From contig NZ_LMQN01000012.1 of assembly GCF_001425355.1 (NCBI RefSeq), positions 727,254-791,253 of the forward strand: DNA of 64,000 nt, written 5' to 3'. The DNA is from Chryseobacterium sp. Leaf405 (GTDB lineage: Bacteria > Bacteroidota > Bacteroidia > Flavobacteriales > Weeksellaceae). The position numbers and the translations under genes were made by a program. Below, piece after piece: positions 10,527-19,694 of the stretch. Numbering within the stretch: position 1 is the first letter of the stretch; each line of letters opens with the position of its first letter. The notes beneath the pieces were generated by a model. It had not been told where the DNA came from. It did not search any database and worked only from the letters and a program-made list of their open reading frames with translations.

Positions 10527-10759
10527 TAAAAGAAATTATGTACAATTAAAAAAAATTATGGGAACACTTTAGATCAGTTTTCTATTCCAAACTCATAAAT
10601 GAGACATCCGTAATTATTTATAGATTATAAATTAAAAATGGGAAAAATACAGTCATAATTAATTAGAATTATTTTAAATAACTCTACAATAACGGTTAAA
10701 ATTTAACGACTATTTTTTTATGATAAGAATTATTATGCAGTAAACAGTGATTTTGTGAA
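10527..10759. other. AT-rich intergenic DNA without recognised content
   Basis: About 230 bases between a terminator and the conserved upstream block. No reading frame of note, no repeat of the other families and no clear promoter; only a short odd palindrome (GTTAAAATTTAAC near 10695) stands out. Confidence 0.5.
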
Positions 10760-11008
10760 TTATTATATTATGTTAAATAACATTAGTGTTGTAAATCAAT
10801 TATTTGTGACTATTATTTAAATATCTTGTAATCAATATGTTATTTTTTATTCACAAATTGATGTTTTATTAATAAATTCAAATGATTGTTTGGTTTTGTT
10901 TAAAAATATTTTAATTAGGTTAAGTATGTGTTAATAATTTATTAAATTTTAACTCTTTTAATGGATTTAATTTATACCTTTAGCTCACTAATTTTATTTT
11001 TACTAAGT
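10760..11008 (+). promoter_or_regulatory. Duplicated upstream regulatory region (copy 2)
   Basis: This stretch is collinear with 7500-7747. Shared words are ATTATGTTAA (10767), ATTTGTGA (10802), AAATTCAAATG (10874) and the -7 box TACCTTTA at 10975-10982, each within two or three bases of the same distance to the start codon as in copy 1. The leader CTAATTTTATTTTTACTA follows. A TTTTAACTC stretch lies where a -33 element would be. The box lies inside the longer frame beginning at 10961 and therefore argues for the ATG at 11009. Confidence 0.7.
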
Positions 11009-12859
11009 ATGAAAAGACTTTTACTAATGTGCATGATGGCCTTCGGAATAGGGGTGTCTGCTCAGATTTCACTGGGAAGTGGAACGTCAACAGGAATTAT
11101 TCCTGTTTCATCCAATTATGGGTACACTTATACTCAACAGATTTTTACCAAAAGTGAATTAAATGCTTCCGCTGCCGGAAACATTACCGGAGTTAAATTT
11201 TATTTGGGTGCAACTTCGTCTATTACCAATTCTACAACGTGGAAAGTGTACATTGGCCATACAACGAAAACAAATTTTTCTTCTACATCAGATTGGGTTC
11301 CTGTAGCTTCTCTTACACCAGTGTATGATGCGGAGGTGGCTAATGCTAACGGTGAAGTTACCGTGACGTTTTCTACGCCTTTTGCTTATAATAACACCGA
11401 TAATCTTGTTATTGCAGTAGATGAAAACAAACCGGATTATGATGCCGGGAATTATTTCTATACTTATTCGGGAGCTTCAAACAGTTCAATTTATTACAGA
11501 AGTGATAGTAATAATCCTGATCCTACAGGAACTTTGCCATCAGGAACCAGAACCTCAACCAAATCAAGAATTACTTTCTTAGGTTTAGCACCAAATGCAC
11601 CGATTTGTCCTGTAGTTTCTGCACCTGCTGATGCGGCAACAGGAGTTTCTGTTTTACCTACCATTACTTGGGCTTCCGCTGCAACTGCGAGTTCGTATAA
11701 GATCAGTTTAGGAACAACACCTGGCGCAACCAACGTGATGAACATGGTAGATGTAGGAAACGTGACAAGTTATACTTTAACAAACGCATTGAGCTATAAT
11801 ACTCAATATTATTTAAAAGTATATGCGTCAAATGCTACAGGAACTTCAAGCGGATGTACAGAAACAAGCTTTACAACGGGTGGTATCACCTGTCCTTCTG
11901 TAAGTTCTCCTGCGAACAATGCGACAAATACACCTCTTCAGCCAACTATTTCTTGGGCAGCATCTCCAGGTGCGGCGGGATATAGATTGACAGTGGGAAC
12001 TACTGCGGGAGGAAACAATGTTTTGAACAACACAGATATAGGAAACGTTACTTCTTATACATTCTCTACTCCATTAGCTTTAAATACAGATTATTTCTAT
12101 ACTGTAAATTCATATAACGGAACAAATGTAAGCTCTTCTTGCACCGAAAGAAAACTGACGACCACAGCCGTAACTCCGGTTGCTAATGATGAGTGTGCGG
12201 GAGCAATTGCTTTAGCGCCAGGAGGAAATTTTGATCAGAATGCAATTGTTGCTACAAGTGTAAATTCAACTTCAAGTGCGGGAGCTACATGTCAGACAAG
12301 TTCAAATAATAATGTTTGGTATTCAGTAATTGTTCCTGCAAGTGGAAGCATTACATTAGAAACTAAATTGGCTACAGGTTCTACATTTACAGATACGGTA
12401 ATGTCTGTTTATTCAGGAAACTGTTCTGGTCTTACATTGATTCAGTGTAATGATGATAATCCTGCAGGCGGATTGTTCTCTTATGTTTCTCTTACGGGGC
12501 AGACGCCGGGTGCAAAATTGTATATCAGTGTTTGGAAATATACAGGAAATACAAGCGTTACAGATGGAGAATTCAGAATCTCTGCTTATGATTCATCATT
12601 AGTGTTGGCAACCAACGAAGTAAAAGAATCAAAAAATAATGTCAAAGTATATCCAAACCCATTCTCTGATATATTGAATATCTCTGATATTGCTAATGTT
12701 AAAAATGTTTTAATAACAGATGTTTCAGGAAGATTGGTGAAAACTATCACTAAGCCTGATGCCAATCTTTATCTAGGTGAATTAAAACAAGGCATGTACT
12801 TGGTTACTTTAGAAATGAAAGACGGTTCTAGACAAACCATCAAAACCATCAAAAAATAA
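11009..12859 (+). CDS. Secreted multidomain adhesin, T9SS type A sorting domain
   Basis: Predicted exported adhesin, 616 residues from the ATG at 11009. A longer frame starts at 10961, but it includes the -7 box and would bury the signal peptide (MKRLLLMC to SAQ, residues 1-18). Domain order: N-terminal domain shared with the neighbours (ISLGSGTS, YGYTYTQQIF, AAGNITGVKFY, about 19-195), two fibronectin-III-like domains (from 200 and from 294), one NDEC module (from 392, with NNNVWYSV and CNDDNP), and the sorting domain from about 545 (KVYPNPF, KQGMYLV, KTIKK). It is a shorter paralogue of the 905-residue neighbour and lacks two NDEC modules. The tail is almost identical at DNA level to that of the next gene. 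Ligand unknown. Confidence 0.9.
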   Translation: MKRLLLMCMMAFGIGVSAQISLGSGTSTGIIPVSSNYGYTYTQQIFTKSELNASAAGNITGVKFYLGATSSITNSTTWKVYIGHTTKTNFSSTSDWVPVASLTPVYDAEVANANGEVTVTFSTPFAYNNTDNLVIAVDENKPDYDAGNYFYTYSGASNSSIYYRSDSNNPDPTGTLPSGTRTSTKSRITFLGLAPNAPICPVVSAPADAATGVSVLPTITWASAATASSYKISLGTTPGATNVMNMVDVGNVTSYTLTNALSYNTQYYLKVYASNATGTSSGCTETSFTTGGITCPSVSSPANNATNTPLQPTISWAASPGAAGYRLTVGTTAGGNNVLNNTDIGNVTSYTFSTPLALNTDYFYTVNSYNGTNVSSSCTERKLTTTAVTPVANDECAGAIALAPGGNFDQNAIVATSVNSTSSAGATCQTSSNNNVWYSVIVPASGSITLETKLATGSTFTDTVMSVYSGNCSGLTLIQCNDDNPAGGLFSYVSLTGQTPGAKLYISVWKYTGNTSVTDGEFRISAYDSSLVLATNEVKESKNNVKVYPNPFSDILNISDIANVKNVLITDVSGRLVKTITKPDANLYLGELKQGMYLVTLEMKDGSRQTIKTIKK

Positions 12860-12877
12860 TTTACAAAATAAAATAAT

Positions 12878-12912
12878 AACAATAGCAACTGTTCACGGTT
12901 GCTATTGTTTTG
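12878..12912 (+). terminator. Intrinsic terminator
   Basis: A perfect 12-bp stem (12878-12889 with 12898-12909, AACAATAGCAAC and complement) has an 8-base loop and is followed by a short T-rich tail. Confidence 0.88.
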
Positions 12913-12974
12913 TCAGTTACATGAACTCATTGCTCTTTAATTGATTTTATTAACAAAAAAATAAATATTTATTT

Positions 12975-15308
12975 ATGAGAAATCTTTTACTCACTATTCT
13001 GCTAGCTGCAGGGGTTAGTGCCTATTCACAGACATACTGTACTCCGGCTTTTTCTTCCGGCTGTACATATGGCGATCAGATCGACAGTTTTGCAATTCCG
13101 AATGCGACTTTTAATCATGCGACCACTGGGTGTTCTTCAGGCTCTTACGGTGATTTTACGGCGCAGACAATCAATCTGAATGCAGGGGTTACCTATTCAT
13201 TTTCTGTAACACATGGGTATAGTAATCAAAATGTAAAAATCTGGGTAGATCTTAATAACGATGGCATTTTCGAGGATTCTGCTCCAGAATTAATTGCTTC
13301 AGGAAGCAGTGCCTCTGTTGCTGGTGTTAATACTACAAACGGGACTATTCTTATACCTTCTACTACAACTGTAGGTAATTACAGAATGAGAGTGGGAGAC
13401 AGATATTCTAGTCAGCCAATTCCTTGTAATACAGATGGCTACGGTGAAGCTCATGATTATACTTTACATATTGCTGCAGCGCCAAGTTGTTTAGCTCCGA
13501 GCAATCTATCATCCAATACAATAACTGCTAATTCTGCAATTATTTCGTGGACAGCTCCAACCAGTACTGTAGGGGTAGGCTACGATTATTATGTTTCTAC
13601 TTCATCTACAGCTCCAACTTCTACCACTGTGCCTACAGGAAGTGTGTCATCTACACAGACTACGGCAACTATTCCAGGATTAAATCCTGCTACGCAATAT
13701 TATGTTTGGGTAAGAGCAAAATGTGGGGCTTCAAACGTAAGTCTTTGGTCTGTAAATACTTCTTTTCAGACACTTTGTGTGGCATTCACAATACCTTATG
13801 CTCAAAATTTTGATACTACTCCGGTTGGATCCTACTTATCTAGTAATGCACCACAATGCTGGAGTTATTTAGAAACAAGCGGAAGTGCTGGCTATGGTTA
13901 TGTATATGGTTATGAGTCTTATTCTTCGCCAAATTCTTACTATTTATATAATAGTAGTGATGTTTCAGGTAATATCATGTTGGTGTCTCCGCAAACAACG
14001 GGATTGTCAGATGGTACAAGAAGAGTTAGATTTTTTGCAAAATCAGGTTCTGAAGGATATCTATTAGAGGTAGGTACAGTAAGCAGTAATATGGATGCGT
14101 CTACTTTTACTTCCATCGAAACAATTACATTAACAAATACGCAAACAATCTATACAGTTAATATACCTGCAGGTTCAAATTTATTTCTTGCATTTAAACA
14201 TGGTTTAGGAGGTTCTTACAGATCTATTTATATAGATGATGTTATGGTAGAAAATATTCCGTCATGCGCTGAGCCTACATTACCTTCTGTTGTAGGAATG
14301 ACATCTAGTACAGGAACTTTAACCTGGGAAGTGCCAGCAACAGCTCCGTCAAACGGTTATCAAATTTATTATAGCACAACCAATATTGCTCCAACATCTA
14401 CTACCGTAATAAATGGAACAAACTCGGTAACTTCTACAACTAATACAGGACAGATAACAGGTTTAGCTTCCGCTACAACTTATTATGCTTGGGTAAGATC
14501 TGTTTGTTCTACAACCGACAGCAGTCCGTGGACGCCATCAGTTACTTTTACAACTGCTTGCGTAGGAGCTTCAGTGCCTTATACTTTAGATTTTGAAAAC
14601 GCTGCAGTACCTGCTTTACCATTGTGCGGATCTGTAGAAAATTTAGGATCAGGAAACAGCTGGACAACTGCATCGGCTCCTACAGATAGCCCGGGATTCA
14701 GTTCAAAGGTTTTAAGATATTCATATACCTATAGTGGTGATGCTAATACTTGGTTTTATACTCAAGGTGTTAATTTAACAGCGGGTACACAGTATACAAT
14801 ATCTTATAAATACGGAAATAACTCAACTACATATGTTGAAAAATTAAAAGTAGCTTACGGAACGTCTCCAACTGAAGGTGAGATGACTAATTCTTTAGCC
14901 GATTATAGCTCAATCAATGATCAGATGGCTCATACGGAATCATTGTCCTTTACTCCATCTACAACAGGTGTTTACTATTTTGGGTTCAATGCTTATTCTG
15001 ATTTAGGGCAATATTATCTATATGTTGATGATATAAATGTCGTTAATTCAGTACTTTCTACATCAGAAGCAAATATTGTAAAAAACAACGTCAAAGTATA
15101 TCCAAATCCATTCTCTGATGTATTGAATATCTCTGATATTGCGAATGTCAAAACCATTTTAGTAACAGATGTTTCAGGAAGATTGGTAAAAACGATTACT
15201 AAACCTGATGCAAACCTTTACTTAGGTGAATTAAAACAAGGAATGTATTTGATTACTTTAGAAATGAAAGACGGTTCTAAGCAAACGATAAAAACAATCA
15301 AAAAATAA
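12975..15308 (+). CDS. Secreted GEVED and fibronectin-III protein, T9SS type A sorting domain
   Basis: Predicted exported adhesin, 777 residues. Signal peptide 1-18 (MRNLLLT to AYS). The N-terminal part is unlike that of its neighbours: a GEVED domain (about 60-165) with WVDLNNDGIFED, NYRMRVGD and DGYGEAHDYTL. Then fibronectin-III domain one (about 171-265, YYVWVRAKC), a MAM-like or cleaved-adhesin-like jelly roll (about 268-425, with IYIDDVMVE), fibronectin-III domain two (430-525, YYAWVRSVC), a second jelly roll (527-690, LYVDDINVV), and the sorting domain from about 705 (KVYPNPFSD, KQGMYLI, KTIKK). The sorting domain is nearly identical to that of the preceding gene, so this gene looks like a new head joined to a copied tail. 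Ligand unknown. Confidence 0.9.
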   Translation: MRNLLLTILLAAGVSAYSQTYCTPAFSSGCTYGDQIDSFAIPNATFNHATTGCSSGSYGDFTAQTINLNAGVTYSFSVTHGYSNQNVKIWVDLNNDGIFEDSAPELIASGSSASVAGVNTTNGTILIPSTTTVGNYRMRVGDRYSSQPIPCNTDGYGEAHDYTLHIAAAPSCLAPSNLSSNTITANSAIISWTAPTSTVGVGYDYYVSTSSTAPTSTTVPTGSVSSTQTTATIPGLNPATQYYVWVRAKCGASNVSLWSVNTSFQTLCVAFTIPYAQNFDTTPVGSYLSSNAPQCWSYLETSGSAGYGYVYGYESYSSPNSYYLYNSSDVSGNIMLVSPQTTGLSDGTRRVRFFAKSGSEGYLLEVGTVSSNMDASTFTSIETITLTNTQTIYTVNIPAGSNLFLAFKHGLGGSYRSIYIDDVMVENIPSCAEPTLPSVVGMTSSTGTLTWEVPATAPSNGYQIYYSTTNIAPTSTTVINGTNSVTSTTNTGQITGLASATTYYAWVRSVCSTTDSSPWTPSVTFTTACVGASVPYTLDFENAAVPALPLCGSVENLGSGNSWTTASAPTDSPGFSSKVLRYSYTYSGDANTWFYTQGVNLTAGTQYTISYKYGNNSTTYVEKLKVAYGTSPTEGEMTNSLADYSSINDQMAHTESLSFTPSTTGVYYFGFNAYSDLGQYYLYVDDINVVNSVLSTSEANIVKNNVKVYPNPFSDVLNISDIANVKTILVTDVSGRLVKTITKPDANLYLGELKQGMYLITLEMKDGSKQTIKTIKK

Positions 15309-15333
15309 AATCTAATAATTATTTTCAATGTAA

Positions 15334-15366
15334 ATAGCGGCTAAAAAATTAGTCGCTATATTTTTT
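15334..15366 (+). terminator. Intrinsic terminator
   Basis: An 11-bp stem with one G-U pair (15334-15344 with 15349-15359, ATAGCGGCTAA with TTAGTCGCTAT) is followed by a T-rich tail. It is clearly related to the terminator at 10493-10526. Confidence 0.88.
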
Positions 15367-15442
15367 ATTCTTATTGAAATTATTCATCATTATATCGAAA
15401 GTTTATTATTAATTTAGCATTAAATCAGTAAAATTACAGTTT

Positions 15443-17410
15443 ATGACAAAATTTCTACTTTCATGCTTGTTGTTTATCAGCATGAGTTTTAGTGCCCAGA
15501 TTAGTCTGGGCTCTGGAAGTACCGATAGAGGGGTTGCTCCCATCAGTACGTACTACGGTTATTCGTATGTTCAGCAGATTTTCACGAAACAGGAAATCAA
15601 TGCCAACGCTGCCGGAAATATTACCGGATTGAAGTTTTATCTGGATGCATCAATGTCAATTTCCAATTCATCTCAATGGGTTGTGTATTTGGGGAATACT
15701 GCTAAAACATCTTTTTCTTCAGAATCAGATTGGATTCCCTCATCTCAATTAACGCAGGTATTTTCAGGAACTGTGACAAATTCAAACGGCGTAATCGAAA
15801 TTACTTTTCCAACGCCCTTTGCTTACGATAACGTTGGGAATTTAGTCATTGCAGCAGAAGAAAACTCTGCAGGGTATGACAATAATGATTACGATGAAGC
15901 GATGTATGTGTATCCCGGAGTACAAAATTCATCTATTTATTATAGAAATGATTACGACGATCCGGATCCGGCAAATCCACCAACGGATGGCAATCTGGCA
16001 TCTTATAAATCGGTTGTGACTTTTGAAGGATTAACTGCAAGTGCAATACCGGCTTGTCCGTTAGTTACATATCCGGGTAATAATGCTGTATTTATTCCTC
16101 TTACACCAACAATTACATGGAATAATTCTGCTGGAGCAACAGGATACAAAGTTTCCATCGGAACATCTTCAGGTGGAACTGATATTGCGAATCAGGTAGC
16201 GGTTTCTACTAACAGCTATACTCCTTCTTCACCTTTAGAACCTGATAGAGATCATTATATAACAGTGATTGCAGTAGGTGTCGGTGGAGAATCTTCAGGA
16301 TGCTCTGAGGTAATGTTTACAACGGTGCCGCCTCCGCCAACTAATGATGAATGTGCAGATGCCGTTACACTTACTGTAAATCCGGATACGAACTGCGGAA
16401 CAGTAACTTCAGCGTACACGCTTGGAGCAACGGATTCCGGAACAGCCCCTGACCCTTGTTATGGAACTGCAGATGATGATGTTTGGTTTAAATTTGTAGC
16501 AACAGCGGCAAGTCATAAAATTTCTCTTTTGAATATAGTTTCTGTAGGTACAGAAGATGACACAGACACTTACTTCCAGGTTTTCAGTGGAGGATGTGGC
16601 GCATTAACAAGTATTTTATGTTCTGATTCAGATTCTTCAACATTAACAGGTCTTACCGTTGGAGAAACATATTATGTAAGAGTGTATAGCTATTATGGTG
16701 CAGGAAGCAATCAAAGTTTTGATATCTGTGTAGGAACTTTCCCTCCGCCACCGGCGAATGACGACTGTTCAGGTGCTTTACAGGCAACCACTTTCCCTTA
16801 TACTTACGTTCAGAGTGACGGAGCGGGAGCAACCAATGGTTCAGGATTTGTAACGGCTTGCAGTAATGCAATGAATGACGGAACATGGTTTACTTTTACG
16901 GGTAACGGAGGAACATTTGATATTACGGTTACTATGCCGGCAGGAAGCGATTTCGATGCTAAAATAGGAGTTTACAGCGGAACTTGCGGAAGCTTGTCTT
17001 GTGAAGGAACTGAAGATAGTGAAGGGCAAGGTGGTACAGAGACGATTTCAGTACCAACGGTTTCAGGAAGTCGATATTATGTAAATGTAGGATATTACAG
17101 CGATTTCTATGACGAACCTGAGAATGCATTTACGCTTAATATTACTACAAATGTGTTGGCAACTTCTGAAATTGCTCAGAATAAGAAAAGTCTTACACTG
17201 TATCCAAATCCATTCACGGATGTAATTAATATTTCTGAATATGAAAATGTAAAATCTGTTGTTATTTCAGATATTTCAGGAAGAAGAGTGAAAAGTATCG
17301 ACAGTCCGGGAAGTTCAATTTCTGTATCAGAATTGAAACAAGGAATGTATTTAGTGAGTCTTATTCTGAAAGATGGTTCTAAACAAACGATCAAAACGAT
17401 TAAGAAATAA
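15443..17410 (+). CDS. Secreted multidomain adhesin, T9SS type A sorting domain
   Basis: Predicted exported adhesin, 655 residues. Signal peptide 1-18 (MTKFLLSCLL to FSA). The N-terminal domain (19-200) matches those at 7748 and 11009 (ISLGSGS, YGYSYVQQIF, AAGNITGLKFY, PFAYDN). One fibronectin-III-like domain starts near 202, and NDEC/NDDC modules start near 300 and 438 (DDDVWFKF, CGALTS, CSDSDSS). The sorting domain begins near 585 (TLYPNPF, GRRVKS, KQGMYLV, KTIKK) and is the most diverged of the five. A TAATTTAG box about 30 bases before the ATG could be the -7 element. It closes the five-gene array and has its own terminator. Ligand unknown. Confidence 0.9.
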   Translation: MTKFLLSCLLFISMSFSAQISLGSGSTDRGVAPISTYYGYSYVQQIFTKQEINANAAGNITGLKFYLDASMSISNSSQWVVYLGNTAKTSFSSESDWIPSSQLTQVFSGTVTNSNGVIEITFPTPFAYDNVGNLVIAAEENSAGYDNNDYDEAMYVYPGVQNSSIYYRNDYDDPDPANPPTDGNLASYKSVVTFEGLTASAIPACPLVTYPGNNAVFIPLTPTITWNNSAGATGYKVSIGTSSGGTDIANQVAVSTNSYTPSSPLEPDRDHYITVIAVGVGGESSGCSEVMFTTVPPPPTNDECADAVTLTVNPDTNCGTVTSAYTLGATDSGTAPDPCYGTADDDVWFKFVATAASHKISLLNIVSVGTEDDTDTYFQVFSGGCGALTSILCSDSDSSTLTGLTVGETYYVRVYSYYGAGSNQSFDICVGTFPPPPANDDCSGALQATTFPYTYVQSDGAGATNGSGFVTACSNAMNDGTWFTFTGNGGTFDITVTMPAGSDFDAKIGVYSGTCGSLSCEGTEDSEGQGGTETISVPTVSGSRYYVNVGYYSDFYDEPENAFTLNITTNVLATSEIAQNKKSLTLYPNPFTDVINISEYENVKSVVISDISGRRVKSIDSPGSSISVSELKQGMYLVSLILKDGSKQTIKTIKK

Positions 17411-17431
17411 TTTTAAAATCATACAATAATC

Positions 17432-17462
17432 AAAGGCGGTCTTTATAAGATCGCCTTTTATA
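17432..17462 (+). terminator. Intrinsic terminator at end of the adhesin array
   Basis: A 12-bp stem with one G-U pair (17432-17443 with 17448-17459, around GGCGGTC/GATCGCC) is followed by T-rich sequence. Confidence 0.85.
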
Positions 17463-17501
17463 TTTAATTTTTAAAACTAATAAATTGGTTTGATAATTCT
17501 T

Positions 17502-17660
17502 TTATTTATTGGGAACTGGCTGAATATCTCCCGTATTCATACTTGAGAAAACTGCCGGGAAAAACGTGACAAGTATAAAGTAAATAATGACCATTAATAC
17601 GATTAATGAAAACAAAATAACAACTAACGTGTTGGGTTTATTTTTTTTTTGTGGTTCCAT
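17502..17660 (-). CDS. Small single-pass membrane protein, 52 residues
   Basis: A short frame on the minus strand reads from an ATG at 17660 to a TAA at 17502. The peptide begins MEPQKKNKPNT, continues into one hydrophobic segment (about residues 12-35, LVVILFSLIVLMVIIYFILV) and ends in a polar tail (GDIQPVPNK). A positively charged N-terminus before the helix suggests N-in topology. It lies 43 bases downstream of the potassium channel gene on the same strand, so the two are probably co-transcribed. A run of ten A in the coding strand covers codons 4-7. I do not recognise the family; the composition is that of a real small membrane protein rather than random AT-rich DNA. Confidence 0.65.
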   Translation of the reverse strand: MEPQKKNKPNTLVVILFSLIVLMVIIYFILVTFFPAVFSSMNTGDIQPVPNK

Positions 17661-17703
17661 GATTTTATGGTATTTAGTTAATAGATGATAATATTTTCAA
17701 ATA

Positions 17704-18531
17704 CTAAGCTAATTTCTTGCCACACTGTTTACAATATCTCGCATCATCATCAATATCTTCATTTCCGCAACGTTCGCATATTTTTTCCAGGTTTTGTCTT
17801 TTGTTTCTCATTTCAGCCGTCACAATTCCCGTCGGGACAGCAATAATGGAATAACCTGCCAACATTAAGATCACCGCAAAAAATTTTCCCATTGGAGTAA
17901 TGGGTGAAACATCTCCGTAGCCAACCGTTGTCACCGTCACCACCGCCCAATAAATTGCCTGTGGAATGGTTTCAAAGCCCGGTCTTCCGCCCTCCACCAT
18001 AAACATCAGAGAACCGACAATCACAGAGAAAATAATTAAAAATAAAAGGAAAATGTAAATTTTTCTTGAACTGTTTTTTAAAGCTCTCACAATTACTGTT
18101 CCGTCATTCATGAAATCTAAAAGATTGAAAACCCTGAAAACTCTCAGCATTCTCAGCATTCTGAAAATCAGGAAATATTTCGTTACCGGAAAAATGAAAC
18201 TTAAATAAAAAGGAACAAGCGCCAGAAAATCAATAATTCCGAAAAAGCTGAAAATATAATTTTTTTTATTTTTAACAACGGCAATTCTGGACCAGTATTC
18301 TGCCGTGAAAAATAATGAAATAATCCATTCTGTAATAATAAAGGTGTAATGAAATCTTTTGTCGAGTTTAGGTACACTTTCCATCATGATGATGAAGGTA
18401 CTGATAAGAATTAACGACAATAAAATAATATCAAAAAGTTGTCCCAGCTTGGTGTCTGAACGGTAGATAATTCTGTAAAGATGTCTTTTCCAGAGCGCTT
18501 CTCCGGGAATTAGATTGTGCTCTTTTTCCAT
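17704..18531 (-). CDS. Voltage-sensor type potassium channel with C-terminal zinc ribbon
   Basis: Inner-membrane ion channel, 275 residues. Six membrane segments are visible. S4 carries regularly spaced arginines (R124, R127, R130, R133), as in voltage sensors. The pore loop has the potassium filter TVGYGD (residues 202-207), followed by S6 (214-237). After S6 comes a short linker and a C4 zinc ribbon, C252-x2-C255 and C267-x2-C270, in place of the RCK or cyclic-nucleotide domain many bacterial channels carry. It shares a 62-base intergenic region with the divergent nif3 and probably forms an operon with the 52-residue membrane protein downstream. What gates it cannot be read from the sequence. 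Confidence 0.92.
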   Translation of the reverse strand: MEKEHNLIPGEALWKRHLYRIIYRSDTKLGQLFDIILLSLILISTFIIMMESVPKLDKRFHYTFIITEWIISLFFTAEYWSRIAVVKNKKNYIFSFFGIIDFLALVPFYLSFIFPVTKYFLIFRMLRMLRVFRVFNLLDFMNDGTVIVRALKNSSRKIYIFLLFLIIFSVIVGSLMFMVEGGRPGFETIPQAIYWAVVTVTTVGYGDVSPITPMGKFFAVILMLAGYSIIAVPTGIVTAEMRNKRQNLEKICERCGNEDIDDDARYCKQCGKKLA

Positions 18532-18593
18532 TTTTATTGTTTTTCCTAAATTAACAAATTATCCCTATTTTCGTAACAAACATACAGAATAAA

Positions 18594-19691
18594 ATGACAA
18601 TAAGCGAAGTAATTTCAAAAATAGAAACACGCATTCCGTTGCAGCAGGCAGAAGATTTTGATAATGTGGGATTGCTGTGTGGAGTTCCCAACCGTAATGT
18701 GAGCGGAATTTTGGTTTGCCACGATGCGTTGGAAAATGTTGTGGAAGAAGCCATTCACAAAAACTGCAATTTAATTGTATGTTTTCATCCGATTATTTTT
18801 TCAGGATTGAAATCTTTAACAGGAAAAAACTATGTTGAAAGAGCCGTTTTGAAAGCTATTGAAAATAAAGTCGCAATTTACGCTATTCATACCGCTTGGG
18901 ATAATGATTTTTTTGGTGTGAATGCAGGAATTTGTAATCAATTAGGATTGAAAAATTTAAATATTCTTCAACCTAAAAAAAATCATTTGAAACAATTAAC
19001 GGTTTTTGTTCCAAAAGATTATTCTGAACAGGTAAAAGAAGCTCTTTTCGCTGCCGGAGCCGGTAATATTGGTTTTTATGACGAATGCAGTTTCACGATT
19101 AACGGAAAAGGAACTTTCAGACCAATTGAAGGTGCAAATCCGTTTTCCGGACAACAGAATATCCGTGAAAATGCAGATGAAGATATGATTTCCATTATTT
19201 TTGAAAGTTTTAAACAAAATCAGATTATTAGTGCAATGAAATCTGCGCATCCTTACGAGGAAGTGGCACATCAGATTTATAGTGTAGACAATGCCAATCA
19301 TTATTCAGGATTAGGAATGTATGGTGATTTGGATGAACCGATGGAAGAAAAAGATTTTCTGAAGTTTGTAAAAGAAAAATTTAGCCTTGAAATTATTAAA
19401 CATTCAGATTTTACCGATAAAAAAATAAAAAGAGTAGGGGTTTTGGGCGGTTCCGGAGCAAGCGGAATAAAGTCTGCATTATCTCAAAAATGTGACGCAT
19501 ATCTTACCGGAGATATTAAATATCATGATTATTTTCTTGCGGAATCTAAGATGCTGATTTGTGATATAGGACATTACGAATCCGAACAATTTGTTACCCA
19601 ACAATTATTTGAAATTTTGTCACAAAAATTTAGTACATTTGCAATTTCAAAATCTATTGAAAAAACCAACCCAGTAAATTATTTCATTTAA
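18594..19691 (+). CDS. Nif3-like dinuclear metal centre hexameric protein
   Basis: Member of the NIF3/YbgI family, which forms hexamers with a two-metal site; the physiological substrate is not settled. The 365 residues match the long form. The N-terminal half holds metal-binding motifs FHPIIF (H65) and HTAWDN (H99, D103). An inserted PII-like domain covers about 130-235. The C-terminal half holds LTGDIKYHDY and DIGHYESE, the second part of the metal site. A -7-like box TATTTTCG at 18566-18573 precedes the ATG by about 20 bases. The next gene starts three bases after the stop, so these two form an operon, a pairing common in Bacteroidota. Confidence 0.93.
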   Translation: MTISEVISKIETRIPLQQAEDFDNVGLLCGVPNRNVSGILVCHDALENVVEEAIHKNCNLIVCFHPIIFSGLKSLTGKNYVERAVLKAIENKVAIYAIHTAWDNDFFGVNAGICNQLGLKNLNILQPKKNHLKQLTVFVPKDYSEQVKEALFAAGAGNIGFYDECSFTINGKGTFRPIEGANPFSGQQNIRENADEDMISIIFESFKQNQIISAMKSAHPYEEVAHQIYSVDNANHYSGLGMYGDLDEPMEEKDFLKFVKEKFSLEIIKHSDFTDKKIKRVGVLGGSGASGIKSALSQKCDAYLTGDIKYHDYFLAESKMLICDIGHYESEQFVTQQLFEILSQKFSTFAISKSIEKTNPVNYFI

Positions 19692-19694
19692 AAT

